DNA of 64,000 nucleotides, taken from Udeniomyces pyricola (lineage: Eukaryota > Basidiomycota > Tremellomycetes > Cystofilobasidiales > Mrakiaceae). Location of the stretch: the NCBI GenBank assembly GCA_039545295.1, contig BCIK01000005.1, forward strand, positions 841,142 through 905,141, read 5' to 3'. The position numbers were made by a program, and so were the translations under genes. Shown here one piece after another: positions 14,830-26,423 of the stretch. Every line of letters starts with the position of its first letter. Positions within the stretch are counted from its first letter, which is position 1. Below the pieces are notes generated by a model. That model was given only the letters and a program-made list of their open reading frames with translations. It did no database searches and was not told where the DNA came from.

Positions 14830-15149
14830 GGCCGCCGGTGTTACTGGGGATGGGCTTCGTAAGGAAAGAAGACGCGTCGCGTCGATGTGGAAAGCATGAG
14901 ATTCCAATTTACCATCGGCCCTCCGAAGCTCCGAAGCTCCGAAGCTCCGGTAAGCAAACCGGCCGGGCCATGCAACTCGACCCAAAAAAGCGCTCTCTCC
15001 ACCACCACCATCTTGATCTTCACTCTCTCTCCTTCATCTTGCCAACACCCATCTGTCGTCGGTCTCACATCTCACATCTCACACCCCTCACTGTATCCAC
15101 ATTCACCTATTAACTCCTCACTAAGATCCTCTTCTCCACTCGACACGAC
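14830..15149. promoter_or_regulatory. Bidirectional promoter region, DHFR copy A / RMND1-like gene
   Basis: This 320-bp region lies between two divergent start codons. A direct repeat of CCGAAGCT occurs at about 14925-14950, and the RMND1 side is pyrimidine-rich with short CTCACAT repeats near 15065. It has no similarity to the promoter of DHFR copy B. No specific transcription factor site can be claimed. Confidence 0.55.
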
Positions 15150-17283
15150 ATGTCTCGTACCCTCTCCTCAAATCTCGCCAACCTCGCCGCGTCATCGACC
15201 AGAAAGTCCACCGCTCTTGCCACTCTCTCTTGTCGACCCAACCTGTTGTGCAATGCCTTGAGCAAAGCCTCATCGGTGCCCGCCCCTTCAAGCTCGAGAT
15301 ATTCTATTGCTGCTTTCCGATCGTACGCTTCCGCCTCGACTCCTTCTTCAGCGGTGCCAACCACCCCAACGTCAACGCCTTCAGCCGTGCTCAAAGCTAA
15401 TCCGGCGAGCACCACCATCAAGCCCAAGCACAAGCCCAGTCGTAAAGCAACCCTCGAGGCTGCTCCGATCCGACGCACGACATCTAATACTCGATCACCC
15501 GTCCGACATATTCACGCTTTTTCGACTTCTCACGCCTACTCCCTTCCACACCTCTCCGCCACGCTTCCTTCGTCAGCTCGGCTTCTTCCGCTTAACGCCT
15601 CGGGATCAGAGTCATGTTACTGGGTCCCGCTTGGCTCCAAAAGCCAAGCTATCAGCGGCGAGGGTCCTTGGGACGAAAAGACGGGGCTCGTTGACAGCAG
15701 TAATTTGGGCAGTGAGGAGAATGGCGAGGTCTGGATTTTGGAGAATGGGAGCTTTGTCAGTTGGGGACTGCAGAGGGAGGAGGCTCTCCAGTGGTGGGAA
15801 AATCTCGTCAAGCCCGAAGGGTTCGAGATTGGCAAGTACGACTCGATGGAGGAAGAGGGTCTTGAGTTCTACTTTGATTCGGCAGAGTGAGTTCTCGTTT
15901 TCCTTTGCTAATGACGTTTTGGTATTTCTATGTTTGGTGTTAAGTTCTTTTCCAATAAACCAGCGGCTGGTTTCCTAACTCACGCTGATCGACTGACTAT
16001 ACACTTCTACCATCCCGATAGAACCACCACTCGACTCCAGGGAGACATCATCATCCTTGCTCCAGCATCAAACGATCCCATTCAACAGGTGCCCACCAGC
16101 GATCACCGCACCCCTTCTGACCTCGCCGCGCCATCCTCTCTCTTGACTCGTTTCGCCTTTTCCGAAGCGCTCTCTCGCTCATCACAGCTCTCGGTCTTGG
16201 AACGTACGTCTCAAGTAGCCCATCCTTCAGCGTGGAATTGTTTATATATTCCAGTGGTTGATTCAATCGAACAGCGACACTTACCCTGCCTTCTTCCATT
16301 CTTCCTGAATCGCAATCACGTGCACGATATGCGCTCTACTGTCTTCAGGGCAACTTGCGGACCTCATCGAGCGCTCCGAGGACGTTCCTGCGTACCTCGC
16401 AAAGCATGGCAAGGGACCGTACAAGCGCAAGGAAGTGATCCGTAAGCTCGGCGAGTTCCTCGTCGTCCGACAGGCAGTCAACCTCCAAGGCGTTGGTGAC
16501 ACGCCCGAATTGTACTGGGAGGAGCCTGTCCTTGAACGTGAGTTTTTGCGTTGTTTTGATCGTCAGCCTAGGTTCCGGGCTTCACCTTCCTGGGCAGTCT
16601 TCTAAACGCGCACATGTTTTCCGTCTATGTCGACTGCGTCGACTTTCCCTGTTTCCTTCGTTCAGAGTACTTTACCGGACTGGTACGAGCGCTCGAGGTC
16701 CGTCAACGAGTACACGATCTCAACTCCAAAATCTCACATGCCCAAGAGGTTCACACCATCCTCAAAGACCTTTTGACAGAGGTGAGTGGATCTGTTGATT
16801 GTTTCCTTCAGAGGCGAGGCTCTTGATGTCTTGATTCTGACACTAGATACGTCTCACCCTTGTTTGTCTGGCTCGGTCGTCTGGTTCCTTTGTAGAAATC
16901 CGGTCATCACATGGAGGTAAGTCTCCTTTCTTGACACGACCAAATTCGTTTCGAATCGTCTTTCAGAAGCTGATCAACGAATCTTGGCATTCTGTATTTT
17001 TGGCGACTTTTGGCAGCTCATCATTATTGCCATCATCGTGCGTAATCCTCTATCCAAGATAGCATGTCTTTTTTTTTTTTTTTTTTTTTTTTTTATCCAT
17101 CAAAATCCTCCATCTCTCATCGACAGGCTGAAGTTCATCACAACCTGTGACTCATCGCTCTGCTCTCTTTTTGTTTGTCTTTTGTTCCAGGCCGTCGAGG
17201 CCACTATTGCGGTGTGGGGTCACTGGGCCGAGCTCATGCAATCTCTGGGCATTGTTGCACCAGCTGAGCCAAAGGAGGTCTAA
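15150..17283 (+). CDS. RMND1/Mrx10-type mitochondrial protein (DUF155)
   Basis: DUF155 proteins such as human RMND1 and yeast Mrx10 are mitochondrial inner-membrane proteins that support mitochondrial translation. The N-terminus MSRTLSSNLANLAASSTRK is rich in Ser, Ala, Arg and Lys and lacks acidic residues, as expected for a mitochondrial presequence. The DUF155 core is recognised by WILENGSFVSWGL (near 15735), the EALQWWENLV segment, the LEFYFDSAE TTTRLQGDIIIL block split by an intron near 15890-16020, LAFSEALSRSSQLSVLE and the late KRKEVIRKLGEFLVVRQ helix. The C-terminus has a hydrophobic segment near 17010-17040 and the ATIAVWGHW segment near 17200, as family members do. Introns follow the 15890, 16203, 16540, 16780 and 16915 regions, and the last ends after a 26-base poly-T tract at 17069-17094. 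The gene shares its upstream region with DHFR copy A. Confidence 0.85.
17069..17094 (+). repeat. 26-base poly-T tract in an intron
   Basis: An uninterrupted run of T lies in the last intron of the RMND1-like gene, upstream of the acceptor. It probably lengthens the polypyrimidine tract. Confidence 0.85.
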
Positions 17284-18048
17284 TGATGACGGTGTCACCT
17301 TGCGAATCGAGTAAAACGGTACTGCATGCTTCTCATAGCCTCTTTCTGTCACAACCCTCCTCGGTCTTTGCTTTCGTCGTCCTCTTCATCCAGGTTTCCC
17401 TGCTTTTGTTTCTCTTTCTTGATCATAGAACGTATCCTTTATCTTCTGCACATACTAGATTCTTTTCCTTCCTCTTCAACCTTTGTCTACATGCATCGCA
17501 CCCCTTTTTGACCCCACCCAACCCCCAAACGCTTTTCTCCCATTCTCGTATATCATCTATTCCACCATGTCCTTTTCCCTCACACCATCTACGCTACGCT
17601 TCCACATCTTTCCTGCGAGCCTTGCTTTTGCCCGAAACCGGCGGAGGTTTCATTCATAGATGCGACTCATTGGACCGATCATGATCATGTACATGCGTCG
17701 AGACCGAACGGGCATGAATGTGAGAACGGATCGTGGGGGATGGTTTGCGGCTGTAGTGAGCAGCAAAGCAGTTGATCAAGTGGGCGGTTGATTCGGTGCA
17801 GGTAAGACTTACTCTATCAAAAAGACTAGCGTATATACATATACATAGGGGTCAACAGAGGATTAAGTCGACACAGCTACACTCGCGCGGAATTACCATG
17901 AACCGAGAAGTGTACATCTTTGCATAATTGACTGATGGTAGAGACCTTTTCCCTGTCTCTCTTTCTGTCCTTTGGGATTGAGAATAACCCGACATACATA
18001 CCAACGTGATGTTATACAAGGATCGTCATCAAATTTTACCGCAAGGCC
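17284..18048. other. Convergent intergenic region, no gene seen
   Basis: This 765-bp stretch lies between the RMND1-like gene and the unrecognised minus-strand gene. It is pyrimidine-rich to about 17600 and AT-rich with TATA-like repeats near 17832-17848. Open frames here have no recognisable content. Confidence 0.5.
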
Positions 18049-18854
18049 TCACCCAACCTTTTTTTTTTCTTTGCACCCATCCACCATCTTCCAGCGGGAT
18101 GAGTCCAGAAAAAACATTTTAAACGATATCTTGTCAACTTCTTTCACCACCTCTTCCGTTGCATGATCGGTGCGCACAATGATCGGGCCATTTAGCCAAT
18201 CTTGCCAATACAAGTCGCCCCCCAGATAGAGCTTCACCATTGATTGGAGGTGGATCGGGTCTGAGGGAAAAACAAAAACTTTGATGTGGTGCGCAGGTTC
18301 GAAACCTTCGAAGGGATTGGGGTCGCGGTCCTCGTCCTTGTGGTCATCCTCGTCATTGTCATCGTTGTCCTCGGGGATGAGGGAGTTGGTAAGGTAACCG
18401 CCAGTATGCGGGCCGTGAACCAGAGCGTGAAAGTGGGGTATGTCAAAGGCTGGCGTGAAAGGCGCGTACAGAGGAATTTTTGGTTTTTGCATGACCGTGA
18501 CCTCGCATCGGAATACGATCTGTCTGAGGCGAGTCTATCGACTCGAGAGGGTGGCGAAAAAAAATCGTGCGGAATGATGACCCGTGACGTTGTTTGTGGA
18601 TGTTTCCTGTCAATATTCCAGATATTCAGAATCATTGGATGAAGGCATTTGAGTAGTGGAAGGATGCCGTTAACGACCTCGGCACTTGTGCGAATATTTT
18701 GATCTGAACCAAGGATGGTGAGAGAAACTTTGTCGAGTCGACGGAGTCGAGGATCTCCCGGTTCTAGAGATGGTCGGTTCGGCAGGAGTCTTCGGGGCGG
18801 CAATCTGATGTCATGAGTGATATGAAGGTGTCGGACCGAGGGCAGAGCGAGCAT
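18049..18854 (-). CDS. Unrecognised protein, possibly F-box/leucine-rich type; 5' end uncertain
   Basis: Two minus-strand frames join across a probable short intron at about 18530-18590, whose acceptor GATAG precedes a frame reading TRLRQIVFRCEVTVMQKPK. The upstream part starts at an ATG at 18854 with MLALPSVRHLHITHD and has LTILGSDQNIRTSAEVVNGI, spaced like the variable repeat region of basidiomycete F-box proteins. The downstream part holds a HALVHGPHTGGYLTNSL segment, an acidic DNDDNDEDDHKDED stretch and the C-terminal HIKVFVFPSDPIHL and GPIIVRTDHATEEVV blocks. No domain can be named with confidence. A true F-box would lie upstream of 18854, where I could not build a good exon, so the gene may be truncated at the 5' end or start further up. 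Confidence 0.4.
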
Positions 18855-19020
18855 GTTCTAGACGCATCGAATTCGATATCGCAAGTCCTGTCCTCGGTGA
18901 CGGAGAAGAGGACTGCGAGTCGCTGGTTGTCTTGGGCCATTGATGGAGGGGAGGCCGGAGTCGACAGGTGGAGGGCGCGCGCGTTATGGGAGGGCGATGG
19001 ACAATCGATATTCGATGTGA

Positions 19021-19053
<33 letters not shown>

Positions 19054-19664
19054 CTCACTTCGACATGCGCACGTCGCGTCATCATACGCGCGCGCGATGT
19101 GTTGTCTGACGTCTGACGCTTGTGTATTCTTATATATGTATATATCCACTGGGAGTGCTTTTGGTATACGCAAGCATACATCACTAGCTAGCTCGTGTTG
19201 GATATTGAATCATCTATATGATTATCCAGCAGGATGCTTGATCATACAAATCATGACCAAGCTGATCTATACGCGTATATATATACCCACAGCGTACATC
19301 AGTCAAGCGCCAAGCTGTAGTCAAGCGCGAGAAGGCGATTCTCACGCCGGTTAGATCCGACGCTCGGATCATGTTCGGTGAGTAATCATTATCTCCTCTC
19401 GCTGCGTCAAGTGTTGTTGAAAAAAGATGGTCAACTTGATGGCAACCCCTATCGACTATCGACTATCGACGACATCAACCACAGGCATATATCCCTCTTC
19501 CATCCTAGCTATTCACCATTCCTTCCTATACACCACCACTCCATCTTCTCGGCCTCCTCCTCCTTCCTCCCCTTCTCGCCTGGCTCTACCTCTTTTACCC
19601 AATCGCTCCCACCACGACCACAACCACCACCACCACACTCTCCGACTTCTCACTCAACTCTGCC
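18855..19664. other. Divergent intergenic region with GAT trinucleotide repeat
   Basis: This 810-bp region lies upstream of both the unrecognised minus-strand gene and pirin. It contains a run of about ten GAT units at 19023-19052, alternating purine-pyrimidine CGCG tracts near 18977 and 19087 and TATA-rich stretches near 19130-19145 and 19275. A missing 5' exon of the minus-strand gene could be here. No other gene is visible. Confidence 0.5.
19023..19052. repeat. GAT trinucleotide microsatellite
   Basis: About ten consecutive GAT units lie in non-coding sequence. On the minus strand the run would read as a histidine tract, but no supported exon contains it. Confidence 0.85.
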
Positions 19665-21719
19665 ATGACCTCTCGCAAAGTTCTCCAGTCCGTCCTCGCC
19701 ATCGCTCAAGCCGAGGGTGCAGGGGCGACCGTCAAACGAAGCATCGGCTCGAGCAGGCTGCGAAACCTCTCGCCGTTTCTCATGCTTGAGTGGGTCGCAT
19801 ACATCAAGCCATCTAAAGAACCCCCTTTATCACCGTCCTGACACTATCTTACCACCATTCATCCTTCTATTTCATCTCCAGCGAGTTCAACGTAGGGCCT
19901 GGCGCTGGGTTTCCTGATCATCCCCATAGAGATATGGCCACCGTCACCTACCTGCTCGATGGCATGTTCCAGCACGAAGACTTTGCGGGCCACAAGGGAA
20001 CGATTGGACCTGGTGACCTGCAGTGGATGATTGTAAGTCGAGCCACGTACAGTCACAGCGCGACTTCCTCCGGTGTTTGACTGATTAGTGAAGAAAACTC
20101 ATGAACGCGTCTACTTTTGTCTTCATTGTCCCCCTGGCATCTCACCAGGCCGGCCGAGGAAGCAAGTACCCTCCCTGATTATCAGTCATATCCCGCCATA
20201 CTTCAAACTACGCTAACATAACATGAATACCACGTATGATCGGCTTCTATACCCCACCTCACTCGTGGTACTAGTCGTTCATGCTGAGATGCCAGTTCAT
20301 ACTGTGGGCGGAGTCAACCCTCGCGGTCTTCAATTGTGGATCGATTTGCCCAAGTGAGGAAACCCTCGATATATCTCGACATTTCTGTCTCTTTATCTGT
20401 TTTCCTCGGATCCCAAGATATATCCCACGTGAAACTACTTTCCACGGGAGGATCTTCACTCCCCCTCTGCGAATTTGGCAGCCAAGGACCAGAATCATGG
20501 ATGTCCCCAACGACGACGACTGATTTTTCTATTTTATCGCATTCTCCTTGCCGTTCTTTCTCTCTCCCTCTCTGCGGTCTCTGGGGCTCTTCCGGCTATC
20601 CCTTTCATCACAGGGATAAGAAGATGATGGAGCCTTCGTATCAAGAGCAGAAAGCTACCGAGTTGCGTCGCAAACTTCTCTCTTTTCTTGTTTCATGAAG
20701 CTTCCACCACCCAGGCAGTCCCCTAGACCCTAACCCTGTCCCTACCTTTCCTTTCCTTCTCTACTGAATTCAGGATAACCACCATCAACCCAACCCCTTC
20801 GACCGAGATTCGAGTCATCTCTGGCGAATCACACGGAGTCAAAGGGAAAGTTCAACATGAAGGCGGATGTTGGTACTTTGATTTCCGGCTCAAGAAGCAA
20901 GGCGAGACTGTGTTCCAGCCCATACCAAAAGGATGGACCGCCTTCGTACGTCAATGCAACTCTCCGGAGATGGAATAAGGTGAACATCGAGATAAATGGA
21001 AGCCTAATCGCAATCTTTCCCTTTTTTGCATTGTGTGCGTGTTTTCACAGATCTACACCCTCACCGGCAACCTCCAAATTGGTACTTCTTCCTACCCACC
21101 CTCTACGACCCTCGTTCTGACTTGCACCCCAGATCAAGACGGAGTTCAGCTCCTGTCGTCTTCGGACGAAGAGACGCGATTCGTTTTGATCGCAGGCGAA
21201 CCTTTGGATCAACCGGTTGTGGTGAGTCCCAGCCTATGAAACTTTCCGCTCTGCTTCGCTTTGAATTCTCCATCCCTTTCTTTTTTGGGTCATCCAACGT
21301 CGATTGGATTTTTTAAGAGACAGTCATGTTTATGATGACCTCAGCTTCGTAGTTCTCATGATCTGATGACGCGAATCATTTTTGCACGCATCACGCCCAT
21401 CCTCTTGGCTTTTATTCGTACAGCAACACGGACCCTTTGTCGTCACCTCCCGTCAAGAAGTTATCGAAGCCTTGTCAGTGCTTCTCTCTTATCGACCATT
21501 GCACCGTCCGGTCCTTTTCCCCGTGATATCATCACCATCCATTCATAGCGTTGATCACACACAAAAAAAGTCATGGCTGATGACGTTCCAATTGGGGTTC
21601 TGCCTTATATATATTCGATTCAAATTCGCCTTCTTTGCAGTACCGATTACCAACGGGGCGAGAATGGGTTCGAGCGTGCGCCCGGATGGAGCTCCGAGAT
21701 TGGTCGATCCATGCAGTAG
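19665..21719 (+). CDS. Pirin
   Basis: Pirins are bicupin metal-binding proteins of the nucleus and cytoplasm with quercetinase-like activity and transcription-cofactor roles in some organisms. The spliced protein starts MTSRKVLQSVLAIAQAEGAG, contains the signature RNLSPFLMLDEF-type segment (here FLMLE at the exon end), and then GAGFPDHPHRDMATVTYLLDG, GTIGPGDLQWMIAGRGIVHAE and NPRGLQLWIDLP. The two His of HPHRD, the His of GIVHAEMP and the Glu that follows it are the cupin iron ligands, so the metal site looks intact. The C-terminal cupin carries FIYTLTGNLQIG and QHGPFVVTSRQEVIEA and the protein ends SSEIGRSMQ. One exon is only 13 nt (20149-20161) and is followed by a GC-AG intron. Confidence 0.93.
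20149..20161 (+). other. 13-nt exon of pirin followed by a GC-AG intron (20162-20274)
   Basis: Pirin requires the order WMxAGRGIVHAE. Only a 13-nt exon reading Ala-Gly-Arg-Gly plus one base, joined to 20275 onward, restores it. The donor after this exon is GCAAGT and the acceptor is CTAG. A nearby GT donor would shift the frame out of the conserved motif. Confidence 0.8.
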
Positions 21720-22616
21720 TAACATGACTTTTGATACGTCAAATGTTGGATCCAAGTCACTTGCAGGACATGATGGGGCCTTTTTGCGTCCTTTGGAACA
21801 AGTCACCTATGCATGCAACCTCTTTTTTTTTTCTTCTTTTTTTTGGTACTGTCTACATGACCAGTGTTGTTCTTTGCTTTGAAAGAGTCCAGAGAGGAAG
21901 GGGTTGACGATGACCAATCTCTGCACGCGAGATCGAGGGCGGGTTCATTACAACGTAGGAAAACGGGCATGCATGGACGATGGTTTCAATTCAATCGACA
22001 AACGATTAACAACGAAGAAAAAAAAACAATAGAAAGGGAATAAAGACTAGGAATTCAAGAGAGGAACAGAAGGAGGAAAGGGAAGAAGGAAGGGGGGAGG
22101 GGAAGGAAAGATGATGGACCGGAAACATTGGAGATCCAGAAGCGAACAAAAGCAAAGAAAGGTTTTTTTTCGGTGTGTGAGAGCAAACTAAGCTGCGAGT
22201 ATAAAAAAAAAGCAAGGAAATCGATTGGGAGGGGGGAGCGTCGAATGAATCTACGTCATAGCAAGACTGGGAAGGAAAAGAAAAAACGAGAACGGTGATC
22301 GAATGTGGACAAGAAGAAGAACAAAACAAAGAGAAAGAGAGACAGCAAGCGAAACAGCAAGTGAGCGAGAAGATTGGATGGGGATAGCAAAGGCTAGTAA
22401 AGACGAAGTGACGACGAAGAGAAAGAAGAGATTGAGAAGGGGCAGAAAATGGCATGTGATGGGAAGTGAGAGAGTGAGGGATTTACGGATCAAAAAGAAG
22501 GATTGGTTGTGTGTGGCAGGGTCACAAGAGAAAGACATGAGTGAGACGAGCCTGAAGACCCTTCACAAATAGAAAGATGGAAGCGCTTGAGATGGGGAGG
22601 AAAAATAAGATGCGTT
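21720..22616. other. Convergent intergenic region, no gene seen
   Basis: This 897-bp stretch separates pirin and the HECT ligase, which converge. It is strongly strand-biased, with purine-rich sequence on the plus strand from about 22010 to 22570. The long minus-strand frames there are Ser/Phe/Leu-rich by base composition only and are not supported as genes. Confidence 0.5.
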
Positions 22617-25600
22617 TTATTCGCGAAGGAAGCCATCTGATTCGGAAAGGGCGAGATTGATCTTGGTCTCGAGGTCTTCGTAGGTGTTGTAAGGTGGAAG
22701 GTCGAGCCTGGCAAACGAAAAATCAAGGAGGGAAAGGATACAAAGAGGCAAAAAAACGAAAGGGGGGAGAGGTTAAGCAAGATGTATTGAAGCCTTTCCC
22801 AAAACGGAAACGGACAGATGGATGTCTCAGACCAGGGGATAGAGAACAGAATGGAGGGGAGGGGGGAGAGGGGAGGGGGATTATCTTCTTCTTCCTCTCC
22901 TTCTTACCTGTTGAAGCAGGCGTGCGCTTGAGGGAGGGATTGAGGCGTCCCGACTAGACAGGCCAAATCAACCCCAAAAAGACAAAAGCAGCGGTCAAAA
23001 AGCGGCCAAAAAAAATACCCCTAAACGCTAAGATTCGCACCTTTTGTGATCTTGAACAACCTTGGCTCTCCGCCTCCTCGCAGATCGCGAAAGCCCGAGA
23101 GCGGAATCCTCGTCGAGCCCGTGCAGAACTGCAAGAAAAGCGAGCGTTGGCTCGGCGAGGCAGCTTCCAACCACTGCCAAAACCATTTGATGACGCGATC
23201 GTGGGCGTTGTAGTTTTCCTTTGCGTTGAGAGAGAGAGACAAGGTGAGGGTGGGAAATGGGATTTGAGATGTCAACGTCAGTTGGGGGAAAACCATGCCG
23301 GCGACGGGAGGAAGAAGATGTCAGAGAAAGTAAGAGAGGTTATGAGATAAAAGCTAATTACGAGCTCAGTGTTGGTCCGCCAATCTTTGACGTCGAGTTC
23401 CGACGAGCCGGCAATGAGAGACTGAAAATACCACCAGGAGTATCACGGAAAGAGGCAAGTAGCCCAAAGCGGGGTGGACAAGATGAACATCAAGGGCAAT
23501 GAGCAATGGCATTCCCTCATCACAATACACCTACCAAGCAGGAGAAACAAACAAACTCACGTCCAGTTGTGAAGGCTTGAACATCTTGAGATTGCTTATG
23601 GGAATGATTTCAGAGAACCCGTTCATGAAGGCCTTGAATTGGGGACGGATTCGGCCCATCGTTTTAGCTTGGACCATCAACCTAAGAGTCGTCGCAAGAA
23701 GAAATGAGGGCACGGTTTTGAGAGGTGACCAAAGACCGCATCGATACGGTAAGACCAATTTTGATGAGGTTCAAACTCTTGAATTACCTCGGCACGTAAA
23801 GACCGAGATAAGTATAGCGAAATGACGGAAGGACTTGGTAAGTCTTCTTTTAGACTTACTCGACATATCGTCGCTTATTGGCATTCGTGACCTTGAGGTT
23901 TTCTCCGTCCGGCAAAAGAGGGACCGTGATTATTTCTCCGAATCGATCCTCTACTATCGAGAAGCTGAAGAGATGATTTCAAAAAAAAAAAGGTCAGGTG
24001 GTAGGCCTTCACTTCTCCAGGTACCCCAAAGGATCAGCAGAGAGTGAAAAGTTCAATCTCACGTCTCGTCAATGACATCGGTGATGTCGTTCTCACTAAC
24101 AAGGTAAAGAGCAAAGGGGAAAAGTCAGGCCGCAGACGACGTCAGTCGTTTTTTTTTTTTTTTTTTTCCATCCTGACGCGCAGAAAAAGTTACCAAGACA
24201 AACGGCCAAACGAACAGCACATAAGTGAGACTCTTGTACAAGACAGGGTCAATTTCTTTGAGGTCGGTCAGAGTAATTTCTTGACCAAGCATGCCCTTGT
24301 AGAACGCAAGGTCAAAATGGACGTCGATGAGACGCTTATGAAAGATTGACACAGCAACGATGCGACCGAAAAGTCTGAACTGAATTCAAATGAACCACCA
24401 ACAGAAGAGAGGCAGTATAATGAAGGAGACGTGATGTCAGTCTCGTATTCGGTAAAATCAAGCTTGGCACGCGAAGAAAAGGAGAGGTCCCAACATGTTG
24501 CAGATGATGCTCGGGGTCGATCATCTCCGAATTCGGGTTGATCGTCGTTGTGTAAGGCAGGAGGCCAGGTATAAACAATCCAAACATCGGATCAAACATT
24601 TCTTTCGAGAGCAAGTGGAAAAACTCCTTTGAGAGACCTCCAGCATCGTCCCCATCCTCACCATGGAAGACGATGACGAGAAGTTTTTTGAGTACGCTAG
24701 GGGGCTTGTCCATGACGCCGTTGTAGCCGCATTGGAGAAGATTATCCCGCGAGATGACGAGCTTGCAGTTGCCTTCTTCGTCCCGTTGAAGGTCCGGCCT
24801 GGCGTAGAATTTGGCAAGCCAATTGCGGAATGTTGCTGTAGACCGCAGAGAAGGGAAGGCAAATCATGAAGAAAATGAACGAGCAGGAGACAACGTGGAA
24901 TAAAGGAAATACCAGCAAGCGGTGTAAGCGGGAATCATCAGACCAGCAACGCGTTGATAAACCACTACAGCAAGTATTAGATTACCCTACTCACCTTTCG
25001 AGTCGGGTGTCGAACCAAGCGGCACAGTTGGCGGCTTGGGCCGTCTATGACGAGGAGGGGAGCGGGATCGGGGCCTAGCGACAGTCGATGAACCAGCGGT
25101 CGGTCGGTTACGAGGAGGTGATGAATCGAAGGGTCGAGATTCTCTTTGACTGCGATACGAGTTAGAGGGTCTGTACGGCCAAGGTAGCGAGGCCAGAGGC
25201 GATCGAGAAGCCATCAATATGATTCTGATCATACTCGCCTTCAGCCGAGGAGGCATAGCAAGAAAAGAAAAAAGAAAAAAAAGGAACGAACCCGACTTCT
25301 ACTGGTTGTCTTGCAGCCCTAGATGGAACCTGAAGGTCTCTGCTGTTTGGTCCGCTCGCAACGGGAATGGGAAGCATTTGTGAGTGCCTGGAGGGCCCCG
25401 CCACTCCTTGTGCTGGTAGCCCAGATTGGATTAGGGGCCTGGACTGAAGATAAGGATCTGATGGCCGTTGAATGTGTGGCATGGCGGATGGCGCAGGCCG
25501 AGGATGTATCGAGGGGGGATTGGGCTGATGCTGCTGCTGCTGCGGCACTCCAATCGGCTCGTTGTGACCAGATTCCTGGGGCGCGAGTGGTGCATGCAAT

Positions 25601-26423
25601 CGACGTGTGATTCTGTTGAGGACGTCGATCTCGTGCGAGGGTACTACCCGGTCATGGATGACACGCCCCGAGGACTGGGCAGCCTGCGTGTATTCCTTCA
25701 GAGTGGCGAATTCGTGCCGACTAAGGCTTGGGTTGAGGGCTTCCTGCTGAAGCCGACTCGCGCGGTGAATTCGAATCTGGGCGACGTGATTGACCCAATC
25801 GTTGATGCGCTCAGTGTATTGAGGATCGATGTGAACCGGTCTTTCGTCCTGCATTGTATGGAATTAGAGCAAAGAATGCGGAAAGAATCATGGGTAGACA
25901 CGGCCATAAGCTTCCGATCATAATCACATAATTCGTTCTTGGCGAGCAGATCGATCAGCATGACACAATTCAGGGACTCACGGTGGGGTACTGGGAAACC
26001 GAGAGATAAATGAGTAGTCGAGTATGCGACCGGACCAGGTGCAAAGAAGATGCAGAAGGAAATTATCAGTCGCTATGCCGTACTCGCTCAGACATATAGA
26101 TCCCGCGGGCGCCGATCAACGAGGTCGCGTCTCCCTTCAGTCCTTGTCTCGTTTGAACGTACCGGAGCCTCTGGACTTTCATACCAGCCACATTGGTCCC
26201 AAATGGCCCTCCACTCTGCATTTGTCAATTCTGATGCGGCCTTGACGATCTCGGCATTCGTCGCATCGTTTGGGAGGATTCCTTTCGCTTCGATAGTCCA
26301 CTTGATGCCGCGGTTCCGCTCCCTGGAGTATACCATCATCGAGGTGCCGATCTTGTGAAAGTGCACCCGTTCGCCAATAGGTTTAGTGAGATAGAACCCA
26401 TAATTAGCGATAGTACCGGCCAT
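22617..26423 (-). CDS. HECT-type E3 ubiquitin ligase with NEDD4-like catalytic domain and atypical N-terminus
   Basis: HECT ligases accept ubiquitin from an E2 on a catalytic Cys and pass it to substrates. The C-terminal half is a full HECT domain: ATFRNWLAKFYARPDLQ, KPPSVLKKLLVIVFHGE, DAGGLSKEFFHLLSKEMFDP, INPNSEMIDPEHHLQ, FGRIVAVSIFHKRLIDVHFD, RPQFKAFMNGFSEIIP, VIKWFWQWLE and CTGSTRIPLSGFRDLRGGGE. The catalytic Cys lies in QAHACFNR, with its codon at 22916-22918. The order and spacing resemble Rsp5/NEDD4. The N-terminal exons are 26163-26423 (87 residues, MAGTIANYGFYLTKPIGE), a 9-nt exon 25982-25990, 25292-25848 (Gln/Pro-rich) and 24995-25170 (Arg/Ser/Pro-rich), with all phases compatible. 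No C2 or WW domain is visible in about 334 residues. The start could lie further upstream, because the frame is open through a 13-G run at 26484-26496. Confidence 0.85.

Noticed and set aside
22006..22780. Long minus-strand Ser/Phe/Leu-rich open frames downstream of pirin
   Set aside because: They come from a purine-biased strand in a 3' region; there is no domain, no plausible start context and no splice continuity.
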